Source of the DNA: Galerina marginata
Taxonomy: Eukaryota > Basidiomycota > Agaricomycetes > Agaricales > Galerinaceae
NCBI GenBank assembly: GCA_023014335.1
Contig: JAECYW010000009.1
Span: forward strand, 2,604,001-2,668,000
Length of the DNA: 64,000 bases
Direction: 5' to 3'
The notes beneath the pieces were generated by a model, which was not told the DNA's origin, did no database searches, and saw only the letters and a list, made by a program, of their open reading frames with translations. This document shows positions 23,144 to 33,691 of the stretch, one piece after another (within the stretch, counting starts at the first letter, position 1; each line of letters starts with the position of its first letter). Both the position numbers and the translations under genes were made by a program.

Positions 23144-23951
23144 ATAGTTATAGGTATATATCGTATGATTAGGAATCCAGAAAACAACTCTCCTTCACCG
23201 CGTAAAGCATTCGCCACCATTGCAAGTTTGTTGTTGTGCTTGCAAATTCGAGACCGTCATATATAAATTATGGTACAAATTGAATGAGCCGTAGTTAGAA
23301 CCCGTACTATATAGCTATCTGACTTGCTTGCCTCACTGCTTGAGGAGAGTGGTCGCGAGTTTCGCGAGGTCTTAATAGATATTGAAATAGCGGCAGTTTC
23401 GTCGATTTCATTGTAGAGTACTTAATCAACTCGTTTTTCACTTGTCTGAATGGTCACGGAGGCCGCGAGTTCTGAATACATACTGAATAGCAGTAATTTT
23501 GTTGGAGAGTAGTTAACGGACTGCATTCGTTTTCTTTTTTGAGAGAAACATGTAGATTAATTTGATTACTCTGAAGGCTCGAAGTATGTCTTACTGCCTT
23601 TGAAGCCGGCTTCAGGTGCTGCTTTGCTCACCCAGTATTGAATGTCAAAAGGCCCTTCAATGTGTCGCTTTGCTCTATAACCCACTTTCAAATGTCAGAT
23701 ACATTAGTTTCTCTAATTTTACAGGGTACAGAGGCATAAAGTACTTTAAACGCGTAGATTGAAGCTGCGTAAACTCGTAGTAAGCTTCAGTGGCTTTGAG
23801 CTGACTTCAGAGCTAATCATTTTAGATTATATTTCATGCCCTAACTAACTGCTTTTCAACATCGTAAACATTGTAAATCCATAGGCAAATAGATGTATAG
23901 TAGGCATTTGAATATATTAATGGCTACGACATTACAAGATAAAATAATAAG
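23144..23951. other. Intergenic, nothing recognised
   Basis: Low-complexity AT-rich DNA with short internal similarities (GTCGCGAGTTT and GGCCGCGAGTTCTG segments near 23.35 and 23.46 kb). No ORF, RNA gene or element ends seen. Confidence 0.4.
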
Positions 23952-24922
23952 CTACGCTACGGCGGTCTTTTTAGTCGACCTGTTGAAAAGGCTATCCAGC
24001 TCCTCCAGCGTCGAATACAGAGAAAGTCCGTACTCGAGCTGGTTGGACAGGTCGCCAAGGGTTTTGGCCTTCTCCGCTGGGTCCATGCTGCCCAAAGAGT
24101 CGACACTTTTCTGATAGCCATTGTCTATCCAGCGGAAAATTCCCCCTGAGCTATATTGCGTGAACGAGTATCGACGCTCAGTCGGTTGAATGTGTATGTT
24201 GGAGTGATGGATCACGCTGGAGGGGATTATGATAGTGGAGCCTGGGGGAAATTCGATGACCAAGCCAAGTTCCCAGAGAACAAGGTGCCCGCCTTTCTTG
24301 TAGTCGTACTCGCCCAACGCAGTGATGGAGCACCAGCCGAAGGCCAGATTCCCGAAATTGGCATGCTTATAGCAAACTGTTCGGGGGCCAAAGTTAAGGG
24401 TGGTGGCGGCCCAGGGCGTATGCGCGAAGTTTCGACAGAGCTCCTTCTCGTCAGGCTTGGGATGCTCCTTCGTCACGCGTAGCTTTTGGTCGTGGGCGAT
24501 GATTTTGGAGAGCATGTCGTTTTGATGGGCATAAAGTCGAGGAGCCCAGGTGGCGAATGCGCCTGGTGGGTGAGAGGTACGTCAGGTTGGGTATGGCCAG
24601 GCTTTTTGTAACTCACCGGTGGTAAACCCTGAAATGCATTAAAAGGCCTCCTCTTTCATAAGATTCTCAAGGACAGGCTCGTTCTGTGACTTTTGAATGA
24701 GCATCTTGGGATAACTCTGACCCCCGCCGTGCGATATTCCAACTGCCAAGGCGGGGAAACCCCCGCGGCGGTGCTTAAGATCTTTCTTTTTGAAACGAAG
24801 GTGGGTTCTGGCCTCCTCAAGATGGTTGGAGGCGTCGAGCTGAACGGAGTCCCATGTTTCGTCGCTGTGGGGCTGGCCTGCACAGATCCCAATGACCAAG
24901 TTGTTTCTATCGAGAAGGGGCA

Positions 24923-25525
24923 TTATGAGTCCTTTGATTTATCAAAGACTCATTCTTTATAAACCCAGAACTTAGTTGAAATTTTGATTCATTGATTGAT
25001 CATTCAACACCGCGGAAAAAAATTTCCAAAAAAGGAAATTTTTGATCAAATAATAGATTTAAGTCTCTTGACCATAAATTTGAAAAAAATCATGTGACTT
25101 GCTATCTTCATTCTTGAGATATTGATCTTTTAAGTCCAAAGATCACAAAAATGCTGGCTTTTTTCAAGTTTTTTGCATTTTTTTCAATAAGAAAGGCAGC
25201 TAATCACATGATTTAAAAAAAATTCAGGGTCCTCAATTCATTTTCCACAACTTTGTTTTTGTTTCCCAAAATGGTAATTGCCAAATTGAGTAGCTTTTTC
25301 CCACAATATATAAAAGTTGAACTTTGAAACTTCTTTGTTTCTTTTCTCCATCACCAATGCAGCTATTGACTTGGTTTTTTTTGCTATGGTCTCTGGCTAT
25401 TCTTTACTATCATCTAGAATACTCTCCTGGCCACCAAGGTATCTGGTTGTGCCATTAACTTTTGATCTTTTGAAATTAAAAAGGACTCATACATGCCATG
25501 CAAAGCAATGGCCCACACCCACAAG
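24923..25525 (+). mobile_element. Family B element in the TET/JBP coding sequence
   Basis: Complete B element (603 bp). On the minus strand the host exon reads GGAGCTCGA on one side and TGCCCCTTC on the other; joining restores ..DGR-SSM-PLLDRNN.. in frame across the neighbouring intron. No TSD; the base after the 3' end is T. Confidence 0.88.
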
Positions 25526-26091
25526 TCGAGCTCCTACAGGGGGATTAGGCTGCGTGGTTGGATGATTGGATTGAGGGAAAGCTCACCTGCCGTCCCACTC
25601 CTTCAACTCCAACTTATATCGAGACTCTGGCCCCGTGAGTTGACTGAGGCTGTACGTAGTTGCATGGGCTGTCTCGCGCTGAGAGATGTAGCCAGTAGAC
25701 GCGATATCGAAGTTTTTGGCGTTGTACGTCGATGAAATGCTGACGGCGCTGTGAAGTTGGCTGAGAGCTAGATCCGCCTTCGGTTCGAATTTCTCAATCC
25801 TTGCCTTCTTCATCTTTTCGTTTTTGTGCCCTTGCTTTTTCTTTTTTGCTTTTCTCTTCTCCTTACGAGTCGGTGCTGGTGCGGATGGCAAGGACGAAGC
25901 GGGCCCTGTAGAGGGATTGGAAACCGAGATTTGCGGTATACGGGGTGTAAGTTCCGGGGTGGTCGGTCGTGAATGGTCTGTGTTGGTTAAAGGCGTCAAA
26001 GGGGAGTCGATTGGGACGATATCTTCGGAATCAGAGGGGTCAGATGCTCGAGCCCAGCGGCCGATGCCTTCAAAGACTTGTCTGTTGAAGT

Positions 26092-29000
26092 TAAGGCTCC
26101 AACCATATACTATACGTATAGGGCCTGGGGTCTATATATACAGATAGGGTATATTAGTGTGTATATACTGTATATAGACGGATATACGATAAATTTATAG
26201 GGTTGTTCTATGAGCTAATTTCCCCGTGCTTGCGCTTTCGCTTTAACGGCTCGTTTACGTCGAAAAGCCCACTTCGGATCCATACCTTTGACAGGAGAGC
26301 TTTTGACACAGTTTCTGCTTTCAGTGACCCACGTAAATCGGTGCAGATGTGACGGGATTTTGAGAATGTTCGTTCGACGGAGACACTTGTTGCCGGAATG
26401 GCCAGGAAGTCTCGAGCCATCTTAGCTATCGTAGGAAAGGCTCCAGCATGGATCTATTCAATATCACATTAGCAGAGACAAGGTCAACATATAGATATAA
26501 TATATACCTTCCACCAAGCCAATGGATTAAAAAGGTCACCTCGACCTCCTTCAAACTTTAAGTAGCGCCTCACTTCATCGTCAAACAGCTCTCGCGGACT
26601 TGCTGTATTGGAGGTGGGCAATTCAACCTTGAAGTCGAGCATGCTAGCGAACCAGCCATCCGTTCCCGAGCTTGTAGACGAACTCGAGTCGTTAGAAGAC
26701 CGCTCGGAATTGCGACGTTCGGCAGTGGACTGCTGGATGTTTTCGAAGTACTTTGTTGCAACGTCACGGAACAATGTTTCGGCTTTTACGACGGCCTCTT
26801 GCTGCCAATCTTGACGAATCTTGACCGTTGTGCGAAACCATTCCGCGCGGAGTGAAGGGTGAAGCACTTAGAGAGACTAATAAGTATCCCAATCCATTGA
26901 ATAAGCAATTTGTGCACGTACTTGTTCCCAATTTATAGTAATGATTCCCATCCGCGATTGTCTTGTATTTGTTCAGCTTAACGAGCGCCGACTTGGCTCC
27001 TTGTCGGATCCGGATATGACACTCGTAGTTGGCGGCGGCAGATTTCAGGTGGTCATTCATTTTTTCGTAGAGCGGCAGGACATAAGGAATTGTCGGCGTC
27101 GACGAGCGAGACATTTGGGCAGTTGCATGCGTGAATATCTATACGAAGGGCCCGGGTGTGAGCTATTCAGATTACGAAGGTTGTGCTGCGAGAACATTAC
27201 CTCAAGAAAATCCGCGATCTCGGAAAGGAGCTTCCAATCACTCGGCGTCAGGCTAATACCACGTAGCGCGGGTACATTGAACACCCAGGTGTCGATGCTC
27301 TGAAGGGTTTAAGTTAAGAATCTCGCAGATAAACTTACGAATGTGATTGGTACTCACGTTTTGAAGCAAAAGCGCACGCCTAATCATTGCGTGTGTGTAA
27401 TTCCAACGTGTTCTAACGTCTCGCACAACCATGAGCTTTGCGAGGGGTTCGGTCTTCGGGTCTTTTCCATATTCGCGCTGACTTATCTTCCTGAATTGAA
27501 GGCGTCTTTGAGGCGATGAGACGATTTTTGTTGTGATGTATCGGAGCTGACGTGGCAGTATCAAAAGTTTGAAGAGAATCAAAGTTAAACTGTACTTACA
27601 CGCTTGAGGGGAGTGTCTCCTGTTACCTCACGAAGAGTTTCTTCATCCTCGATGTCATTCATTTCCATGTCGACTAATATCTCATCATCGAGCTCTTCAT
27701 TTTCCAGAGCTGTCAATTCTACATCTTGATCAATATCGTAGTGAATGGGGTCGTCCTTGTTGTAGTAGTCATTATCATCTGGGTGGTCCTTGACTTCGTC
27801 CATCCCATGAAGAAAAGCCTGCACAACAAGGTTGATAACGTGCGCGATACATCGAATATGCTGATCGGGAGTCCAGGGGATGTCGTATCGAGCCAGCAAG
27901 CAGCGAGCAACAGTTTCGATGATCTTATCATTAACGGATGCGTTGTCGGTTGTGAGGCTTATAAAGTAGTTATCGCGGTGAAAGGTCAGTGAAAATATCT
28001 TTAATTGCTGTCCCATAACTTATCTTTTCCAATCCGCCCCGTTCTCTAACACTGTTGACGAACGAAAACCCGCCATGTACACCTTCGTGGTCTTTGCCTT
28101 CAAGCGGCTTGAAGTCAACGACACGCTCAATGAGGTTCCAATCATCGTCGATGAATGATGCGATGGTACAGGCAAACGTATAGACCATCTGCCGTGTCGT
28201 CCAAGTGTCCTCGGAATAGGCGATTTTTGACTTCACGCTCTAGTTATTCGGTGAGTTCTTCATGTTTAGTAACGTGCCACTGAAAACTCACTGCAAATTC
28301 GCGCACGACTTTTCCATGAAGCTCTGCAAAGATTTTGGCAAGTTGATTTCGCACCGTAGTATCCGACGGCAAGGTAAAATTGACTTTAAGATAGCGGAAG
28401 AGGATTTGGAGAGATGGAGCCTCGCCCGTTGTCCATGGTAAGCTCTCATCCAATATCCAAGCGGCAAATAATCGAAGGAATCCAGTCTGAGTTGGAATGA
28501 CTTCAGGGTTGAGTTCACCTTCCTTTAGGTAGTCGCGCATAAGGTCAGCACTTCGCTTTAGATTCAAAAGTTTTGATGGCTCATCCTGCCCATCACCATC
28601 TTCAGTTTTGAGACTGTCGCCATTCTTCTTCTTGCATTCAACAACGTGAGTAGCCAGATTGTTAAGCTTTGGAAGCACAGGTTCATCGTCAAATTTCACG
28701 TTAGGTCCATCAACCGTTCGGGGAAACCGTCGCAAGCTGGCGATGGCCCAATAACGATGATTAGAACAGCAAAAAATTTGTGAAAAAACGTGAATGAAAC
28801 GCACGATTTGCAAGTCTTACACTTAAATTCCCATCGCTTTATTCCTGACTTATCCTGAACCGGGACCGGATCCTGGAAATACTGCATGCTTGAGTTGGCA
28901 GGTCCTCGTCGTCCTGCAGAATCGGATTTTGCAGATGCTTGGACTTTCTTCAGCGCCGACAAGCCATCGGATTCTTCGCCGGAATCAATTTCCATCGGTT

Positions 29001-30178
29001 GAGAAGCTGATCCTTGCCCGGTCTATTTTTCCTGTAAGTTATCAACGCGCTAGACTATATAATTAATTGACAATACCTGAGGTGTAGCCGAAGAGTTGTT
29101 ACTCATGTTATTGCGCTTCGCATTCTTGGCGGCCCGCTTCTCTTTCTGTCCGACGGACCACGGTTAATCGCACTGTGCAGTAAAGCTTCTAATTAACCCA
29201 CCAATTCCGTACCCAGGTCAGTTTCTTCTAAGATTTCCTCGCCATTTCTGTCATGGACACAAACGGGAGAGGCAGGATCCTGTCGCGACCGTTTGGGCAA
29301 AGAATAATCCTCATCTTCCTCGTCGTCAACGTCTTCGACTGTCGCCTTTTGGGATTTTTTGGTCGGAATTACTTTAACTGACGCACTACATTGAATTAGG
29401 TACAGCTCATTTAGGATAACTTTAGGATTGACATACATCAAGGCTTGAGATTCCTGGATAAGTCGGTCAACCTTGATGGATGCGAGGTCCCAAGGTAGGT
29501 TTCCGTCTTCGATAGTTTGTTTGAAGTACTTGACAACCAGATCCATGCCTTTAGCACCGCGCCTGACGTGGAGAAGACGCCCTTCGGCCGTACGAAGTTC
29601 ATTACCGAAGAGCGCGTCCATCCGCTTGTTAAAGGCTTCCCAATGTTTCGTTGCATCCTTTGGAACCGGGATGCTGTTGAAAACCTGTGGTATTTTATCG
29701 TCCTTGGTCGCCAAATGGACGCTAGTCGGTAGGCGTTTCGCAAGGCTTTCAAGCTCTGCAACCTTGTCAGAAAACACCTGAAAATCTGGGAGAGGCATAG
29801 GAAAAAAAAAACGCGTATCACAGTGCTCGTTGATGTTGAGAGGTCAAAAATGGACTTTTTTGGTACGCATCTGAACCCCCCAACGTTCAAGGTCGTGCCA
29901 AGGATCCCAGAAGTCCAGCTGTGGACAATGTATCCGAAGGCACTGATTTTTCACCTCAGTAGCACATGTTTCACGCTGGACGGCGATCTACCGGTGTTCT
30001 ACACCTCCAGCTCAGCATTGATTGGCCCGAATAAGGCTAATGGTCAACCATATACGGAACCATATAGGTATATATACTGTACAGTCTAAAAACTTCAGGT
30101 CACCCTATACCAATACTGATACATATACAATATATACCGTATATATACGGTATACTATATAGTACGGTTGGAGCCTTA
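26092..30178 (-). mobile_element. hAT transposon, apparently complete, 4,087 bp
   Basis: Terminal inverted repeats TAAGGCTCCAACC are perfect over 13 bp (26092 and 30178). They are flanked by an 8-bp target duplication GTTGAAGT (26084-26091 and 30179-30186), the length expected for hAT. The subterminal regions are rich in ATATAC/GTATAT. The element encodes one spliced transposase on the minus strand. Removal leaves the TET/JBP frame open (..PSFDFNRQVFEG..), showing precise insertion into that gene. Confidence 0.92.
26208..29798 (-). CDS. hAT-family transposase
   Basis: A multi-exon gene reading from ATG 29798 to TAG 26208-26210. In order: an N-terminal helical region (PLPDFQVFSDKVAELE); an acidic/basic linker with KKR-type patches; a BED-like zinc finger (RWEFKCKTCK ... 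LATHVVEC); the first catalytic block (LTTDNASVNDKI); CIAHVINLVVQ, the C-x2-H block; a RTRWNYTHAMI motif; and the hATC dimerisation domain (AWWK..FPTIAKMARDFLAIPATSVSVERTFS). I see no stop within the aligned exons and splice sites are GT-AG, but exact exon edges are not all resolved, notably beside the BED finger. The protein would cut and join its own 13-bp TIRs. Intact ends, TSD and ORF suggest a young, possibly active copy. Confidence 0.82.
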
Positions 30179-30709
30179 GTTGAAGTCGAAGCTGGGGTCG
30201 GCAGGATAAATGCCTGTAGGAGATGTCAGTTGGGCGGAAGATGGTATGGAACGAAAAGGTACATGTTGTCGTCAGGCCCATTCCCTGCGGGGTATTTGCG
30301 AGACGATTCAGCAATCCCTGAGGAATGGATTGGGCACGGAAAGTGAATTCCTTGCAAGGTATCCGCGTTTCCGTTACCATGCTCCGAAAGAAGGGGGTGG
30401 AAAGGAAAGAGATTGCATATGATACTCACCTTTCATGGAAGAAGGCATCTCTCGGCCAGTCGCAGAAACAACGGTTAGACAAGAAGGCGGTGTGCCTAGT
30501 AGGGGAACTTGGGGAAGGAGTTGGACTTGCGTTGATTGCAATCTCTTGAACACGTGATCGCGTTGGGCAAAAGGCACAGTCACAATCAACGACGCGTCCT
30601 AGATCACGAGTTCAGACACGCTGAATCCGCGAGGCGTTTCGCCTCGTCACCCAAAGTCTCCCCCCGCTCTGCTTTTGAGTCTCCTTCCGCTCTGGTTTCG
30701 GTTTCGAGG

Positions 30710-31943
30710 ATGGCTTCCAAGGCCAACACGGTAAAAAATCAGGGACGCTCTCAAGCTAAACGCATCCGTGTTGCCCTGGAGGATGAAGACGAAGCCGAGC
30801 AATTCGAGGTCCAATGGCGGGAACACCGCCTCCACGGAAGCAGGGGTCGAGGCTACAAATCTTCTTGTTCCACTGTCCCTCGCGACGCGCATCTACCTGC
30901 TGACGACCCGAATATTGGCTTAGAGCTTGACGGCGACGCCTTCAACAATCTGCTCAACGCCGATATCGAAGACATTCTTGGAGAGCCTGGACCCGTGAAG
31001 CAGAAGAAGAGAAGCTTAGCATCGGTACGTCGTGCTTATTACATCCTTACAGACCTACAAATTAATTGCCTATTTCGAAGGCCTGTCCTATGGTTCTGTG
31101 GAAGGAAGGCTTTTGAGACGTGTATCTCAATGAAATGCTTCGGTTGGAGGGGCGGGGAGATGCTTGGGTAGAGGGGGAGGCGGTTTGCTCAGACTGCGCG
31201 GCCCGCAGGGTCGATACTCCTCCACCCGGCGCGTATCGATGCGCTGAATGCTTCCTCCCAGCCCTCCTGTGTAAGGAGTGCTGTGTGAAGCGACACCGCG
31301 TGGTCCCTTTCCATACGATTGAGGTAAAACATTCATCGACTTGTTGTTTTTGTTGCTTATTTTGTCTTAGGTGTGGACCGGCACATCTTTTGTCAAAACT
31401 ACATTAAAAGATCTCGGCCTCCGTCTCCAGCTCAACCATATGAGCATGCGATGCCCCAACCCAGAAGCGTGTCATAAGCAATTTGCCATCCTCCATACAA
31501 ACGGCATCCACAAAGTCGCCGTGGACTTCTGCGGATGTACTCGGTCGGTATTGAAAGTTCGCCAACTCCTTCGTTGTGGGCTCTATCCAGCAACTCAGGA
31601 AATGCTGCGAACGTGTGCGACCTTCGAACTCCTCCAGCAAATGCACATGTTACAGCTCACCTCAAAATCTGCTACCTACGACTACTATCGAGCAATCGAG
31701 AAGCTCACAAACAACACCGGCGTTGACACTCCACCCACCAAATATCGCTCTCTCCTGCGCATGGGAATTCAATGGCGGCATCTAAAGCTTATGAAAAGAG
31801 GCGGCAGGGGACACGATGAGACGGGTGTGAAAGGGACGAAGGAAGGAGAGCTTGCTGTGATGTGCCCGTCTTGCCCGCACCCTGGTATTAACCTTCCAGA
31901 GGGTTGGGAGAAGGCTCCCGATGGTGTGAGGCGAGTATTGTGA
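30710..31943 (+). pseudogene. KDZ-type transposase, N-terminal CxC2 part only
   Basis: Starts at ATG 30710 (MASKANTVKNQGR). An acidic N-terminal region is followed, after an unresolved splice near 31025-31115, by a cysteine cluster: VCSDC, YRCAEC, LLCKECC, KRHRVVPFH. A GTAAAA..TTTAG intron at about 31324-31370 follows, then KTTLKDLGLRLQLNH, NGIHKVAVDFCGC, TSKSATYDYYRAI and SCPHPGINLPEGWE. This order is that of the CxC2 module at the head of Kyakuja/Dileera/Zisupton transposases in basidiomycetes. The RNase H-fold catalytic part that should follow is absent: the frame ends at 31943 and family A repeats begin at 32003. It diverges from the TET/JBP gene, with a common upstream region of about 330 bp. 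Confidence 0.75.
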
Positions 31944-32002
31944 TGTGTATTTCAAATGAGTTATACTCAAATTCAATAAAATTGACAGACTTAGCCATAA
32001 CT

Positions 32003-32410
32003 TTACAAGTTCTTACGTAGTAAAAGAACTTGTTTTTTGGCCTGCATAGCAGGCAGAAATGGTTCCTAACGCAATCATTCAAAATTCTCCCACTCATACA
32101 GTGACCCTGCATGGTTTCTGTACCTCAGCCATTACTAGGCCAATTTTGATGATCTTGGTATCAAAAAATTCATAAAAATCAGGGCCACATTTTAGGCTTG
32201 TTAGAACTGCCTTATTTTTCTGCTTTTTTTGAATATAAGATCATCCCAATCGGTTCAGATTTGAGCAGACTGTCCATTATTTGCTTATTTAACATTTATT
32301 TATTTAATTCCTTATTTAACATCCATTATTTAATCACAGGTCTCCAGGAACTGACTCATTCCAAAGTAAGAACTTGTTTTTGCTATGTGCAGCAATGGCC
32401 TCTGACCAAG
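32003..32410 (+). mobile_element. Family A element, S module only (408 bp)
   Basis: The shortest complete A copy: TTACAAGTTCTTACG hairpin at 32003; ATIR, stem-loop and CTCTGACCAAG ending at 32410. It has no L module, which shows that the L module is dispensable for mobility. Flanks ATAACT and TTCTTAG are consistent with insertion before a T without TSD. Confidence 0.88.
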
Positions 32411-32530
32411 TTCTTAGTTCCGGGCCAAAAAATATGAAATTAACATTGTTCAAAAGATATTTAACAAGTGTATTTATGTGCAAATTACAAGTTCTTACAT
32501 AGTAAAAGAACTTGTTTTCCAGCCTGCATA

Positions 32531-32761
32531 CACTGCATGCAAAAGGTGCTTTTTGACCCCGAAAAAAGTGATTCTCAACTATTAAAAAATAATGAATGTT
32601 CAAATCCTAAAAAACCATAGCCTTATGGAGTACCGGCGGTACTCCATATATCTTTTCGGTACTCCATACGGTAATAGTTTTATGGATTGTAAACAATTAT
32701 TATTTGTTAATGGTTGAGAATCACTTTTTTGTCTTTCGAAAAACGATTGATGCGTCCAGTG
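32531..32761. mobile_element. CACTA-like MITE (CACTG termini), 231 bp
   Basis: Ends CACTG..CAGTG, an inner inverted pair AAAAAGTGATTCTCAAC / GTTGAGAATCACTTTTTT, and a 3-bp ATA duplication (32528-32530 and 32762-32764). It splits the GCCTGCTATGCAGGC hairpin of its family A host. It also holds palindromic GGTACTCC repeats. Non-coding. Confidence 0.78.
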
Positions 32762-33300
32762 ATAGCAGGCAGAAATGGTTTCTAACGCAATCATTCGAAA
32801 TTCTCCCACTCATACAGTGACCCTGTATGGTTTCTGTATCTCAGCCATTACTGGGCCAATTTTTATGATCTTGGTATCAAAAAACTTGTAAAAATCAGGG
32901 CTTTTATATGGCATGTGTATCCAGGGATGATTAGGTCATGTGACCTATTCACATGACCTAAAAAGTGCAAATTTGTGTGAATTTACACTTGAAACAGATT
33001 TCAGTAAGCTAGATAGGCTAAAATGTGTTGCCCAGACCAATCTACAATAATGTGCAAATATCTACATATGTTTTGCAATGATGTCATGGTGTCCAAATCT
33101 GGCAAACAGCCAGCTCAACTTGGTGAAAATCTGAAAATTGGTGTTAAACTGACTGGATAACCCATAAAAGGCATACCAAACATTGCAAAACATGACCAAA
33201 TAGCTTGAATATGGTGTAATAGATGCTTACATAATCAAACTCACAACAGAACTCTGTGCAATTGCCTTGGAATCCACCTTAGGTTCCCACACCTTGACTC

Positions 33301-33676
33301 TCATCAGATGACAGAAAATGATGTTATCCTGTCATCAGGTTGGTATCGAAAATGCCAGTTTCTCTTACACATCAATATTCCAGTCTGTATGTATGCCCAC
33401 CGCCTCTAAGTCCCAGTAAGATAAGCCAAGATAAAATAGCATAGGTATGTGCAATGCTGACACATGTCCCTGGGCACATGCCGTGCCATCAACCATTGAT
33501 GCCGACATTCCGGGAGATCCCTGGACCCTTTGTGCTCACTGTTGGGCACAGTGAGCATGCATATTTCACTATTCCCGCCCCGTTTCTCCCACTTTCTTTG
33601 CACATCCATCATTATATGTATTAATAAGGACTTATTCTTGCTTTTATTGAATATTATAGGTGTATATAAAGGTGAT
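33301..33676. other. Interior of the TIR element, non-coding
   Basis: No gene. An 8-bp stem palindrome GCTCACTG/CAGTGAGC lies near 33535-33557. Confidence 0.4.
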
Positions 33677-33691
33677 AAGCAAGGTACTTCT

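Larger units (their letters stand above)
23952..30380 (-). pseudogene. TET/JBP-like 2-oxoglutarate/Fe(II) dioxygenase gene, multiply disrupted
   Basis: Exons run right to left: an ATG at 30380 to 30263; 30213 to 30179, continuing (after the hAT element) at 26091 to 25587; 25533-25526 continuing (after a family B element) at 24922; and a last exon down to 23952. The N-terminal part has a basic KRKAKKKKQGHK stretch. The C-terminal catalytic part is the Tet_JBP type: NFGPRTVCYKHANFGN, ITALGEYDYKKGGHLVLW, EFPPGSTIIIPSSVIHHSN, RYSFTQY. Such enzymes oxidise 5-methylcytosine or thymine in DNA, and in basidiomycetes they are known to expand with KDZ transposons. Here the gene is dead: two insertions, an in-frame TAA at 24639-24641 (..KEEAF-stop-CISGFTTG..), and HAN where the iron-binding HxD is expected. 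Confidence 0.75.
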
